Assembly (NCBI GenBank): GCA_046462535.1
Contig: JBKGVF010000020.1
Span: 234,553-298,552 of the forward strand
Origin: JAAZCI01 sp046462535
Lineage (GTDB): Bacteria > Pseudomonadota > Gammaproteobacteria > Cardiobacteriales > Wohlfahrtiimonadaceae
Length of the DNA stretch: 64,000 nucleotides
Direction: 5' to 3'
Made by a program: the position numbers and the translations under genes. Under the pieces are notes generated by a model, which was given only the letters and a program-made list of their open reading frames with translations, was not told where the DNA came from and made no database searches. Below, piece by piece: positions 44,675 to 53,764 of the stretch (position 1 is the stretch's first letter; each line of letters opens with the position of its first letter).

Positions 44675-46237
44675 CTAATACTGCTTATCGGGGAGAACTT
44701 CCGAGGGCTCGAGCAGCGAACGCAAGGGAATACCGCAGAGTCGAATGGTTATAAAATAGAGTGTTATAGCCAGAGCAATTAAGCCTATCATTCCCCCAAA
44801 GCGGTGGATAAAAGGGGCTGATAGCCAAAAAGCTTTATCCCCTACCACCTTTAGTAGAAGAAGTGTTAAGAGAGCATTACTTAGCAGCAATCCCCACCCG
44901 GTGCCCTCCAATGCCCCACGAAAAGTATGAATCTTCCGACGCTCTAAGCCATAGAGAAGCAGGAGCGCATTCACCCAAGCAGCAATCGCTGATGATAATG
45001 CTAACCCCGCATGTTGGTAATAACGAACCAAGATAAATTGCCCAATAATATTGGTTCCGATCGCAATTAAACTATACGTTACAGGGGTTCGAGTATCTTG
45101 ACGCGCATAATAGACAGGGGCTAATACACGAATCATAAAAAAAGCGGGGACACTTAACGCATAGGCGGCTAAACTACGTCCAGACATCACCACATCCTCT
45201 AATCCGAAAGCACCCCTCATAAAGAGCAATGCTAATAGAGGCTCTGCCAAGACAACTAACCCAATCATAGCGGGTAAGCCAATCAATAATGCTAAGCGTA
45301 GGGCCCAATTGATCGTATTTTTAAGGTTATCGTAATCCTTCTCTGCATTTAAACGGGAAAGACGTGGCAATACAACCGTACCTAAAGCAACCGCGAATGT
45401 TCCTAAAGCAAACTCTACTAAGCGGTCCGAGTAGTAGATCCAAGTGACACTTCCCTCCACCAGGCGAGAGGCGAGTTGTGTATTAATTAGAATATTAATT
45501 TGACTGCTTGATGAGCCAATTAATGCTGGCAACATCAAGAGCATTACCCGCTTAACCCCTTCAGAGCGAAACGCTACTTTTGGTTTGCGGATCAATCCTG
45601 CAGAGCGCACCACAAGAAAGAGAATCAAAAGCTGCAGCACACCAGCGATAAAGACCGCATACCCTAAAGCCATTACAGGAGTAGAGAAGAGAGGACTTAA
45701 AAGCGCACCACTAATAAGAGCAATATTGAGAATAACCGGAATCATTGCCGGAATAGCAAAACGATCCAATGCATTAAGGGTGCTTGAGTACATCGCTGTC
45801 ATACAGATAAAAAAGAGGTAAGGCACCATTAAGCGTACTAGATCGGTAGTTAGAAGAAACTTCCCCTCATCTCGAGCAAATCCCGAAGCAAATAGAAGCA
45901 CAAGTTGTGGCGCAAAGAGTAACCCTAACAACGTAATGAGTAATAACACTAATCCAAGCGAACCACTAATCTTTGCCAAAAAGAGGGCAAGCTCCTCTTT
46001 CGTGCGCTTCTGCCGATACTCACTAAAGACCGGAACAAATGCCTGATTAAAGGCCCCCTCCCCAAAAAAACGACGGAAGAGATTAGGAATACGAAAGGCG
46101 ACACTAAAAGCATCCATCGCAGCACCCGCCCCAAAATAGCTGGCGAAAAGAATATCCCGTGCTAATCCCATAATTCGGGAGATAAAGGTAAACCCGCTCA
46201 CTGTAAAGAGTGCGTGAAAGAGTGATCGCTTCTTCAA
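44675..46237 (-). CDS. murJ: Lipid II flippase MurJ
   Basis: Flips lipid II across the inner membrane for murein synthesis. The 520 residues have about 14 membrane helices and MurJ landmarks: FTFISRIMGLARDILFASYFG at the N terminus, FRIPNLFRRFFGEGAFNQAFVP, LPALIGSSSSQINILINTQLAS and RVLAPVYYARQDTRTPV. No gap of note to convergent apaH (2 bases). Confidence 0.96.
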   Translation of the reverse strand: MKKRSLFHALFTVSGFTFISRIMGLARDILFASYFGAGAAMDAFSVAFRIPNLFRRFFGEGAFNQAFVPVFSEYRQKRTKEELALFLAKISGSLGLVLLLITLLGLLFAPQLVLLFASGFARDEGKFLLTTDLVRLMVPYLFFICMTAMYSSTLNALDRFAIPAMIPVILNIALISGALLSPLFSTPVMALGYAVFIAGVLQLLILFLVVRSAGLIRKPKVAFRSEGVKRVMLLMLPALIGSSSSQINILINTQLASRLVEGSVTWIYYSDRLVEFALGTFAVALGTVVLPRLSRLNAEKDYDNLKNTINWALRLALLIGLPAMIGLVVLAEPLLALLFMRGAFGLEDVVMSGRSLAAYALSVPAFFMIRVLAPVYYARQDTRTPVTYSLIAIGTNIIGQFILVRYYQHAGLALSSAIAAWVNALLLLYGLERRKIHTFRGALEGTGWGLLLSNALLTLLLLKVVGDKAFWLSAPFIHRFGGMIGLIALAITLYFITIRLCGIPLRSLLEPSEVLPDKQY

Positions 46238-46301
46238 TTTAACTCAACCTTCTATCGATCTAAAGTCCATCTAATATTCTGACCCCTTAACTAAGAGGTT
46301 T

Positions 46302-46338
46302 TAAAAAAAGAGCCTTCAACACCACTGTTGAAGGCTCT
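46302..46338 (-). terminator. Intrinsic terminator of the thrS-ihfA operon
   Basis: On the minus strand AGAGCCTTCAACA (46338-46326) pairs with TGTTGAAGGCTCT (46321-46309), a perfect 13-bp stem with a 4-base loop, followed by seven T bases. It lies about 60 bases past the ihfA stop. Confidence 0.9.
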
Positions 46339-46396
46339 TAACGCTATTACAAGCGTGGCTATCCACTACTGATAGGATAAAGGATTCTCCTTCACT

Positions 46397-46708
46397 CTAC
46401 TCTGCAGGTGCACCTTGCTCACTTAACGCATCCATCCGATCACGAAGATTTTGACCGGCACGGAAAGTAACGACACGACGAGCAGTGATTGGAATCTCTT
46501 CACCCGTTTTAGGGTTACGACCGGGACGCTCTGCTTTATCACGGAGCTCAAAGCTACCAAAACCAGAGAGTTTTACCGGCTCGCCTGTAGCTAAAGAGAG
46601 GCGGATCTCCTCAAAAAAATCCTCAACAAACTCTTTAGACTCTTCACGACGTGCATTGATATTGTGATATAAATTTTCAGTTATATCGGCTTTTGTTAGC
46701 GTAGACAT
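46397..46708 (-). CDS. ihfA: Integration host factor alpha subunit
   Basis: Sequence-specific DNA-bending nucleoid protein, pairs with IhfB. The 103 residues have the HU/IHF fold with LTKADITENLY, FFEEIRLSLATGEPVKLSGFGSFELRD, the GRNPKTGEEIPI arm with the intercalating Pro, and RRVVTFRAGQNLRDRM. Its place directly after pheT is the standard ihfA (himA) location. Confidence 0.97.
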   Translation of the reverse strand: MSTLTKADITENLYHNINARREESKEFVEDFFEEIRLSLATGEPVKLSGFGSFELRDKAERPGRNPKTGEEIPITARRVVTFRAGQNLRDRMDALSEQGAPAE

Positions 46709-46730
46709 AATATTTCAATCCTTTATGTGT

Positions 46731-49100
46731 CTATTGACGGAGTTGAATCTCCATCGCTCTTAAATCATCTAATATGCTCTCAATTATAGCATCAATCTCC
46801 TCATCTGTGAGGTTTTCTTCACGGCTTTGGAAGATTAGTGTGAATGCCATATTTTTACTCTGCTCACTTGCCCCCTCTTTCGGCTCATAAAGATCAAAGA
46901 GATTGACCGATTGTAAAAGAGGACGCTTTCCATCGGCAAGCATACACTCAATAATCTGAGCGGTCGTTATCTCCTTAGGCACAACAAGGGCAAGATCACG
47001 ACGAGATGTGGGGAAGCGAGATAACTCACTAAATGCTGGCGTCTTCGATGCTTTTAAGTGGTCAAAAGCTAATTCAAAAAGGTAGATATCACGGTTAAGA
47101 TCGAGCGCTTTCGCTACAGATGGGTGTAATTTTCCTAAATACCCGAGACGCTCTCCCGATTCTGTATAGATATCAGCCTGCTGCCCTGGATGAAGAATCG
47201 ACTCCTCACCGACAACAAAACGATACTGCAAACCGGTTCGATCTAAAAGTGCTTCAACATCCCCTTTAAGATCAAAGAAATCCACAGGACGACTAGGTTC
47301 ACCCCACTGGGCTGTGACAATATCACCACAGATAGCACCAGCAAAGTAGCGCTCTTGAACAAGATTCTCTAGCGTCCCGTTATAGGTTGCCCCCGACTCA
47401 AAGAAGCGCAATCGCTCCTGCTGTCGCTTTAAATTGTGCTCCATTGCCTCTAATAGACCAGTGATGAGGGTCGTTCTCATAACCGAGCGCTCTTTAGAGA
47501 TTGGATTCTTAAGAGCGATAGGCTCCTTATTGGGCGCTAAAATCTTCTGTAACTCAGGGCTAACAAAGCTCATTGAGATGATCTCATGATAATCTCTTGC
47601 CACCAAGATCTCACGAAAATCGGAGAGTGTTACCTCAGATTCTGGCACATTCGGCATCGATAAGATCGATTTAGCCGTTCCATTAACAGGAACATTCTCA
47701 TATCCATCGAGCCGGACAATCTCCTCAATAAGGTCCGCCTCAATCATTAAATCAAAGCGGTAGCTTGGGGCAATAAAGGTGAGTGAATCCTCCCCTACTT
47801 CTGCCACAGTGCCAAGACGCTCTAACAGCTCAACAATACGCTCTTTAGCGTATGGGATACCGATTAAGCGCTCAACGCGATCATACCGTAATTTAATAGG
47901 AGCTCGTTCGGGAAGTGCTCCTTCTACACGGGTAATTGCTCCGGCTCGACCGCCCGCTAATGAGATAAAGAGCTCAGTTGCTCGCTCTAGAGCCACCTCA
48001 GCTAGATTAAAGTCGACACCTCGCTCGTAGCGATGAGAGGCATCGGTGTGAAGTCCATGATCGCGTGCTTTCCCGGCAATTAAAATATCATCAAACCACG
48101 CAGACTCTAAAAAGAGATTCGTAGTCTGATCATCACAAGCACTTGAAGCTCCCCCCATAATTCCAGCTAATGCAAGTACCTTTTTATCATCAGCAATAAG
48201 AAGGGTTCCCTCTTTAATAGCTACCGTTTCATCATTTATTAATGTGATCCGCTCACCCTTAGTCGCTTTACGAACAGTGATATCCCCCTCAATTTTGTCA
48301 TAATCGAAGGCATGCAAGGGTTGCCCTAACTCTAAAAGAATATAGTTCGTGATATCTACCAAAATACCATGGGGACGAATCCCACAGCGGCGCAAGCGTT
48401 CACTCATCCAAAGGGGTGTAGGAGCCTTTGGATCCACCCCCTCAATAACACGGCCAAGATAGCGGGGAGCCTCTTCTGTTGCCGTTACTGACACCTTCTG
48501 CTGTAGATCACTCTCAACAGGTTGAGGCTGCTGCTCTAACGACTCAATCTCACCACCACTGATGGCAGCAATGTCACGAGCAACACCTAAAATACTTAGA
48601 CAATCCCCGCGATTAGGGGTTAAATCCAACTCAAAAACCGGATCGTCAAGCTGATAGAGCTCTCTAAAATCGCGCCCCACCTCTAGATCATCATCAAGTG
48701 CCAAAAGACCCGAGCTATCATCACTTAACCCAAGCTCCTTTGCTGAACAGAGCATTCCATGTGAATCCACACCCCGTAATTTAGTCGCTTTAATCTTAAA
48801 GTCGCCCGGTAAGGTTGCCCCCACCAACGCTGTGGGTGATTTCATTCCAACTGCAACATTAGGAGCGCCACAAACAATCTGGAGATTCTCCTCTTCACCA
48901 ATATCCACCTGCGCCACCTGTAGACGATCAGCGTCAGGATGCTGGCTTAAGGCCACAACCTCTCCCACAACAACATTGGTAAATTGAGGGGCTGCTAATG
49001 ATTCTGCCTCCACCTCTAACCCCGCCATTGTTAAGCGTGATGCTAAATTTTCGGGGATCTCTTTAATCCACTCCTGTAACCAAGATACTGAAACCTTCAT
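46731..49100 (-). CDS. pheT: Phenylalanyl-tRNA synthetase beta subunit
   Basis: Large subunit of the alpha2-beta2 enzyme; supplies the tRNA-binding and editing domains. The 789 residues show the EMAP/tRNA-binding domain (about 40-150, HPDADRLQVAQVD, VCGAPNVAVGMKSPTALVGATLPG), the B3/B4 editing region (about 210-375), B5 domain and, at the C terminus, the FDX-ACB domain with FPTSRRDLALVVPKEIT. Length agrees with E. coli PheT (795). 26 bases after pheS. Confidence 0.97.
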   Translation of the reverse strand: MKVSVSWLQEWIKEIPENLASRLTMAGLEVEAESLAAPQFTNVVVGEVVALSQHPDADRLQVAQVDIGEEENLQIVCGAPNVAVGMKSPTALVGATLPGDFKIKATKLRGVDSHGMLCSAKELGLSDDSSGLLALDDDLEVGRDFRELYQLDDPVFELDLTPNRGDCLSILGVARDIAAISGGEIESLEQQPQPVESDLQQKVSVTATEEAPRYLGRVIEGVDPKAPTPLWMSERLRRCGIRPHGILVDITNYILLELGQPLHAFDYDKIEGDITVRKATKGERITLINDETVAIKEGTLLIADDKKVLALAGIMGGASSACDDQTTNLFLESAWFDDILIAGKARDHGLHTDASHRYERGVDFNLAEVALERATELFISLAGGRAGAITRVEGALPERAPIKLRYDRVERLIGIPYAKERIVELLERLGTVAEVGEDSLTFIAPSYRFDLMIEADLIEEIVRLDGYENVPVNGTAKSILSMPNVPESEVTLSDFREILVARDYHEIISMSFVSPELQKILAPNKEPIALKNPISKERSVMRTTLITGLLEAMEHNLKRQQERLRFFESGATYNGTLENLVQERYFAGAICGDIVTAQWGEPSRPVDFFDLKGDVEALLDRTGLQYRFVVGEESILHPGQQADIYTESGERLGYLGKLHPSVAKALDLNRDIYLFELAFDHLKASKTPAFSELSRFPTSRRDLALVVPKEITTAQIIECMLADGKRPLLQSVNLFDLYEPKEGASEQSKNMAFTLIFQSREENLTDEEIDAIIESILDDLRAMEIQLRQ

Positions 49101-49126
49101 TTTTCACCTTATCTCATTAAATCTAT

Positions 49127-50140
49127 TTATCTAAATTGCGTTAAGAAGCGCATATCATTCTCATAGAAGAGACGCAAATCATTAACACCATAACGCAACA
49201 TAGCTAAGCGCTCGACCCCCATCCCAAAGGCAAAGCCTTGATATTTTTCAGGATCAATATTAACCGCTTTAAAGACATTTGGATGAACCATGCCACACCC
49301 TAACACCTCAAGCCAACCAGTCTGTTGACAGACGCGACAACCATCGCCATCACAGATAACACACTCAATATCCACCTCAGCAGAGGGCTCTGTGAAGGGG
49401 AAGAAGGAGGGGCGAAAACGAAGCTTAAGATCACGCTCAAAGAATTTCTGCATAAATTCAGTTAATGTCCCCTTCAAATCAGCAAAAGTGACCTCTTCAT
49501 TCACCACCAAACCCTCAACCTGATGAAACATAGGGCTGTGGGTTACATCAGAGTCACAGCGGTAGACCCGACCATATCCAATCATCTGAATAGGGGGTTT
49601 CTGCTCCTCCATCACATGAATCTGAGTATTAGAGGTATGGGTTCTTAACAACATATGCTCATCAAAATAGAAGGTATCAAACATCGCCCTAGCAGGATGG
49701 TGCGAGGGGATATTCAGTGCCTCAAAATTATAGAAATCACTCTCAATCTCTGGCCCTTCTATGACATCAAACCCAACGGATGAAAAGAGCTCATGAATCC
49801 GTTTCATCGTGCGTGAGATGGGGTGAAGAGAACCGACACTGCCACGACGCCCCGGCTGTGTGATATCGACTCGCTCCGTTGCTAATTTACGGTTTAACTC
49901 CGCTTCATCAATTGCTTGACGTTTACTATTGATAGCATCCATCACCTTTTGACGCACTTTATGGATGGCTGCTCCTTGAGTTTTACGCTCTTCAGGGGCC
50001 ATTTTTCCAAGACCTGCCAACAATGAGCTGATCTTTCCCTTGCGGCCAAAGTACTCTACCCGCACGGCTTCTAGATCTTGCGCCGATACAGCATTATTAA
50101 TTGCATCGAGGGCTTCCTGTTGAATATTCTCTAAGCTCAT
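49127..50140 (-). CDS. pheS: Phenylalanyl-tRNA synthetase alpha subunit
   Basis: Catalytic class II subunit. ATG at 50140, with AGAGGA upstream, gives 337 residues (E. coli 327). Motifs: coiled coil at the N terminus, then HPISRTMKRIHELFSSVGFDV, motif 2 MLLRTHTSNTQ, FHQVEGL, and GMVHPNVFKAVNID, GFAFGMGVERLAMLRYG (motif 3). A zinc-like cluster CVICDGDGCRVC is present. The longer frame to 50197 only reads through the T tract of a terminator and is rejected. Confidence 0.97.
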   Translation of the reverse strand: MSLENIQQEALDAINNAVSAQDLEAVRVEYFGRKGKISSLLAGLGKMAPEERKTQGAAIHKVRQKVMDAINSKRQAIDEAELNRKLATERVDITQPGRRGSVGSLHPISRTMKRIHELFSSVGFDVIEGPEIESDFYNFEALNIPSHHPARAMFDTFYFDEHMLLRTHTSNTQIHVMEEQKPPIQMIGYGRVYRCDSDVTHSPMFHQVEGLVVNEEVTFADLKGTLTEFMQKFFERDLKLRFRPSFFPFTEPSAEVDIECVICDGDGCRVCQQTGWLEVLGCGMVHPNVFKAVNIDPEKYQGFAFGMGVERLAMLRYGVNDLRLFYENDMRFLTQFR

Positions 50141-50164
50141 GAATCCTCTACCTATTTTCGATAA

Positions 50165-50208
50165 TGAAAAACAAAAAAAGGAAAAGAGATGATCCACCCT
50201 TTTCCTTT
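50165..50208 (-). terminator. Terminator or attenuator between rplT and pheS
   Basis: On the minus strand AAAGGAAAAG (50208-50199) pairs with CTTTTCCTTT (50186-50177), a 10-bp AT-rich stem with a 12-base loop, then a long T-rich tail (to 50165). It lies in the 98-base gap before the pheS start. No leader peptide fits between the rplT stop and this hairpin. Confidence 0.75.
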
Positions 50209-50238
50209 CGTAATCTTGATTAAAACGGCATCAACGAA

Positions 50239-50595
50239 TTATGCTAATGCTGCTTTAGCCTGCTCTGCTAATACACTGAAGGCTTCCTTCTCATGAACAG
50301 CCATATCAGCAAGAACTTTCCGGTCGATCTCAATATTCGCTCTCTTTAATCCATTAATAAAGCGGCTATAGGAGAGTCCACACTCACGTGCAGCTGCATT
50401 AATACGGGTGATCCATAACGATCTAAAATCACGCTTTTTAACACGGCGATCACGGTAAGCATACTGTCCTGCTTTATATACCGCTTGGTTAGCCGTTTTA
50501 AATGTTCTAGAGCGTGCGCCGTAGTAACCTTTAGCTTTCTTTAATACTTTTTTGTGACGTGCTTTTGTAATAGTGCCACGTTTTACTCTTGCCAT
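50239..50595 (-). CDS. rplT: 50S ribosomal protein L20
   Basis: 118 residues, early 50S assembly protein that also represses its own operon in E. coli by binding mRNA. The N-terminal basic tail (MARVKRGTITKARHKKVLKK) and ARSRTFKTANQAV, YAYRDRRVKKRDFRSLWI, with the RINAAAR block, are diagnostic. Length equals the E. coli protein. 17 bases after rpmI. Confidence 0.99.
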   Translation of the reverse strand: MARVKRGTITKARHKKVLKKAKGYYGARSRTFKTANQAVYKAGQYAYRDRRVKKRDFRSLWITRINAAARECGLSYSRFINGLKRANIEIDRKVLADMAVHEKEAFSVLAEQAKAALA

Positions 50596-50612
50596 AATTT
50601 AACTCTCCTCTC

Positions 50613-50810
50613 TTATGCGTAAGGTAATAAGCGTCGAATCGATTTCACATCAGCTTTCGCTACAACCGTATCATTACGGAGATGTCTTTTACGCTTTGTC
50701 GACTTCTTAGTTAAAATATGACCACGGTGTGAGGCTCTCTTTTTAAAGCCACCACCGGCACTTTTACGAAAACGCTTCTTAGCGCCACTATTTGATTTTA
50801 ATTTTGGCAT
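50613..50810 (-). CDS. rpmI: 50S ribosomal protein L35
   Basis: 65 residues: MPKLKSNSGAKKRFR start, the basic centre with HRGHILTKKSTKRKRHLR, and a short C-terminal helix (IRRLLPYA). Exactly the family length. Between infC (60-base gap) and rplT, the standard L20 operon order. Confidence 0.99.
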   Translation of the reverse strand: MPKLKSNSGAKKRFRKSAGGGFKKRASHRGHILTKKSTKRKRHLRNDTVVAKADVKSIRRLLPYA

Positions 50811-50870
50811 AATTATCCACTCGCATTCTTAAATAAATATGTGATTAATATTTGGTAGTCGTTATCGGTA

Positions 50871-51392
50871 CTATTTTCCTTTAACAGGTGCTAAAACCAT
50901 CACCATCTGTCGACCTTCAAGCCTGGGATGTTGCTCAACAACCCCATACTCTTTAAGATCCTCTTTGAGACGCTCTAACACCTCTCTACCAATCTCTTGG
51001 TGAGCCATTTCACGACCTCTAAACCGCATCGTTACTTTAGCCTTATCACCATCATTAAGGAAACGTATCAGGTTGCGTAGTTTTACCTGATAATCCCCTT
51101 CTCCCGTCGCTGGACGGAATTTTACTTCCTTGACTTGGGTGTTACGCTGATTTTTACGCGCTTCATCCGCCTTTTTTTGCTGCTCATAACGGTATTTACC
51201 ATAGTTCATGATACGACATACCGGGGGACGTGCATTTGGCGACACCTCAACCAAATCAAGCCCTGCATCATACGCTAAATCCAACGCCTCTTCAAGCGAT
51301 ACAATCCCTTTTTGTTCTCCATCTTCCAAAATAAGACGTACTTCCTTAACCGAAATGCGCTCATTTATGCGATGTTCATACTGATTGCTAAT
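50871..51392 (-). CDS. infC: Translation initiation factor IF-3, ATT start
   Basis: Keeps 30S subunits free and proofreads initiation. The domain beginning EDGEQKGIVSLEEAL and later VKEVKFRPATGEGDYQ, RFRGREMAHQEIG are diagnostic. No ATG, GTG or TTG gives the full N-terminal domain; the frame continues upstream through HRINERISVKEVRLI to an ATT at 51392-51390, 7 bases after GGAG in AAGGAGA (51405-51399). This gives about 173 residues (E. coli 180). AUU initiation of infC is established in E. coli and lets IF-3 repress itself, so this gene very likely has the same control. A TTG at 51329 would cut off 21 conserved residues. Confidence 0.95.
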   Translation of the reverse strand: MSNQYEHRINERISVKEVRLILEDGEQKGIVSLEEALDLAYDAGLDLVEVSPNARPPVCRIMNYGKYRYEQQKKADEARKNQRNTQVKEVKFRPATGEGDYQVKLRNLIRFLNDGDKAKVTMRFRGREMAHQEIGREVLERLKEDLKEYGVVEQHPRLEGRQMVMVLAPVKGK

Positions 51393-51499
51393 AATTATTC
51401 TCCTTAATATCTATCTAATCGTCATCGATTGACTCTGAACTATGTACCCTAAAACTAACGAATATTACTAAAGCGAGATTCGCTCAGCGATAAGTGCCA

Positions 51500-51528
51500 A
51501 TTATAGAGTAGATAGGCTGGAATGTAAT
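51500..51528 (-). promoter_or_regulatory. Promoter candidate for infC-rpmI-rplT
   Basis: On the minus strand ATTACA (51528-51523) is separated by exactly 17 bases from a perfect TATAAT (51505-51500). The -35 matches four of six consensus bases. The leader to the infC start would be about 100 bases, fitting the regulated leader of this operon in E. coli. Confidence 0.6.
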
Positions 51529-51557
51529 CGATTAATTACCCATCACCCTAAGTTTAT

Positions 51558-53498
51558 TTAGTTACTGGCGCCACCAACACGATTCTCTTGCTTTATATGG
51601 TCGATAAATTGCTGTAACTCCATTGCACTTAAATCCTGCCCTTCACGAGTGCGAACAGCTACTAAACCCATCTCAACCTCACGGGCTCCTACTACAAGAA
51701 TAAAGGGCGTTCTTGCAACAGTTGCTTCTCGAATCTTATAACCTATCTTCTCATTTCTCAAGTCACTCACCGCTCGAATACCATTTTTCTCCAGCATTGT
51801 GACAACTTTTTGCGCATAATCATGTTGCGCATCGGTAATTGTCGCCACTACAACTTGAATAGGGGCTAACCAGAGTGGAAGCGATCCGGCATGGTGCTCA
51901 ATAAGAATACCGATAAAACGCTCAAAGGATCCTAATATTGCCCGATGAAGCATCACTGGCGTCTTCCGCTCATTCTGCTCATCAATATATTCAGCTCCTA
52001 AACGCTCCGGTAGAACAAAATCGAGCTGTATTGTCCCCACCTGCCAAGAGCGACCTATGGCATCTTTAATATGGTACTCAACTTTTGGGCCATAAAAAGC
52101 CCCCTCTCCCTCTAGCTCTTCCCAGACAATTCCAGCGGCATTCAGCGCGGTTCTTAAGCCTGACTCAGCCATATCCCAAATCCAATCTTCACCTGCTCGC
52201 TGCTCTGGCCTTAATGAGAGCTTAACTGCAATCTCTTTAAAGCCAAAATCACGGTAGACACTCATAGCAAAGTTGTGGAATCGCTCAACCTCATTAACAA
52301 TCTGATCATCGCGACAGAAGATATGGGCATCATCTTGAACAAATCCACGCACTCGCATCAACCCATGAAGTGCTCCTGATGGCTCATTTCGATGGCATGA
52401 ACCAAACTCCGATAGACGTAATGGAAGATCCCGATAGGAGTGCTGGGTATGGTTAAATATCTGCACATGACCTGGGCAATTCATCGGCTTTACTGCATAA
52501 TCGCGATTTTCAGATGCTGTTGTAAACATCAGATCTTGATAGTTTTCCCAATGGCCAGAGCGCTCCCATAGCGTTCGATCCACAACAGTGGGAGTTTTAA
52601 TCTCTTGATACCCTTCCTGCTGCTGACGGCGACGCATATATTGCTCAATAATCTGCCATATAGTCCACCCTTTTGGATGCCAAAAGACCATCCCTGGTGC
52701 CTCCTCTTGAAGATGGAAGAGGTTCTGCTGACGGCCAATACGACGATGATCGCGACGCTCAGCCTCTTTAAGTCGCTCTAGATGCTCATTGAGCTCCTTC
52801 TTCGTAGGGAAGGCGATAGCATAGATACGGGTCAACATCTTATTGTTTGAATCCCCGCGCCAGTAAGCACCTGCTAAGTTTGTGAGTGTAAAGGCAATAT
52901 CGCCCCGCTTAATATCAGGCAGATGGGGCCCTAAACAGAGATCCATGAAGATATCTTCATCCCCCTCACCTTGACGATAAAGGGAGATCTCATTCTGCTC
53001 TTTTGGTGCACGCTCAATAATATCGACTTTGTAGATCTCTCCGCGCTTTTTGAAATACTCAATTGCCTCTGCTCTTGGCCACATCTCACGGGTAACAGGG
53101 AGCCCCTCCTTAATAATCTCCCGCATACGGGCCTCAATCTTGGGTAGATCCTCCGGCACTAGTGGCTCAACAAAATCCACATCATAATAGAAACCATGTT
53201 GAATCGTAGGGCCAATAGCTAACTTTGCTGTGGGATAGAGATCCTTTACTGCACGTGCAAGTACCTGGGCTGCTAAGGTATGGCGGGCTACATCAAGCCC
53301 CTCCTCATCACGAATCGTTAAGATACGCACCCGAGCATCATCAGTGATCACCTCAGAGAGATCTCTCTGCTGATCATCCACCACCATCGCTAAAGCTGCG
53401 CGCGCTAATCCTGGACCAATATCATTAACAATATCAAAGCCTATTACTGGCTCTTTATACTCCCGTTTACTTCCATCGGGCAATGTAATAATGGGCAT
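51558..53498 (-). CDS. thrS: Threonyl-tRNA synthetase
   Basis: Class II synthetase with editing. ATG at 53498 with AGGAGAAGAG upstream gives 646 residues (E. coli 642); the open frame to 53597 is not family-like. Domains in order: TGS (about 1-65, LPDGSKREY), editing domain with HTLAAQVLARAV and FYYDVDF, catalytic core with MRRRQQQEGYQEIKTP (motif 1), MNCPGHVQIF, RLSEFGSCHRNEPSGALHGL (motif 2), then GSFERFIGILIEHHAG (motif 3), and the anticodon-binding domain. First gene of this operon. Confidence 0.98.
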   Translation of the reverse strand: MPIITLPDGSKREYKEPVIGFDIVNDIGPGLARAALAMVVDDQQRDLSEVITDDARVRILTIRDEEGLDVARHTLAAQVLARAVKDLYPTAKLAIGPTIQHGFYYDVDFVEPLVPEDLPKIEARMREIIKEGLPVTREMWPRAEAIEYFKKRGEIYKVDIIERAPKEQNEISLYRQGEGDEDIFMDLCLGPHLPDIKRGDIAFTLTNLAGAYWRGDSNNKMLTRIYAIAFPTKKELNEHLERLKEAERRDHRRIGRQQNLFHLQEEAPGMVFWHPKGWTIWQIIEQYMRRRQQQEGYQEIKTPTVVDRTLWERSGHWENYQDLMFTTASENRDYAVKPMNCPGHVQIFNHTQHSYRDLPLRLSEFGSCHRNEPSGALHGLMRVRGFVQDDAHIFCRDDQIVNEVERFHNFAMSVYRDFGFKEIAVKLSLRPEQRAGEDWIWDMAESGLRTALNAAGIVWEELEGEGAFYGPKVEYHIKDAIGRSWQVGTIQLDFVLPERLGAEYIDEQNERKTPVMLHRAILGSFERFIGILIEHHAGSLPLWLAPIQVVVATITDAQHDYAQKVVTMLEKNGIRAVSDLRNEKIGYKIREATVARTPFILVVGAREVEMGLVAVRTREGQDLSAMELQQFIDHIKQENRVGGASN

Positions 53499-53684
53499 AC
53501 GATTCTCTTCTCCTACGATATAACTATAATGATGACCGTTTAAATGGCAGACATTATACAGATTACCGCTTAAAAGTACTACAGGAGATAGAGGCATATC
53601 AAGAAAAGAGCCTTCCCACCCTAATGATTAAATAAGCACTACATTTTTCCTGCCACATGTATTAGAATATGAGAATCAAAAATT

Positions 53685-53702
53685 TTGTAAGAATTGTAAG
53701 AA
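53685..53702 (+). repeat. Tandem 9-bp direct repeat upstream of cytochrome c4
   Basis: TTGTAAGAA occurs twice back to back, about 63 bases before the cytochrome c4 start. It could be a regulator half-site pair or chance in AT-rich DNA. Confidence 0.35.
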
Positions 53703-53764
53703 TTACTGGTTTTAGATGAGCCATAGTATCAATCATTGAATAGAAACATAGGAGAATACAAGCT

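Noticed and set aside
50141..50197. Phe-rich N-terminal extension of pheS resembling a pheM leader peptide
   Set aside because: The Phe codons are the T tract of the rplT terminator read in frame, there is no separate stop before pheS, and ATG 50140 has its own ribosome site and family-correct length.
53499..53597. 33-residue extension of thrS
   Set aside because: No similarity to the TGS start; ATG 53498 with AGGAGAAGAG gives the family length.
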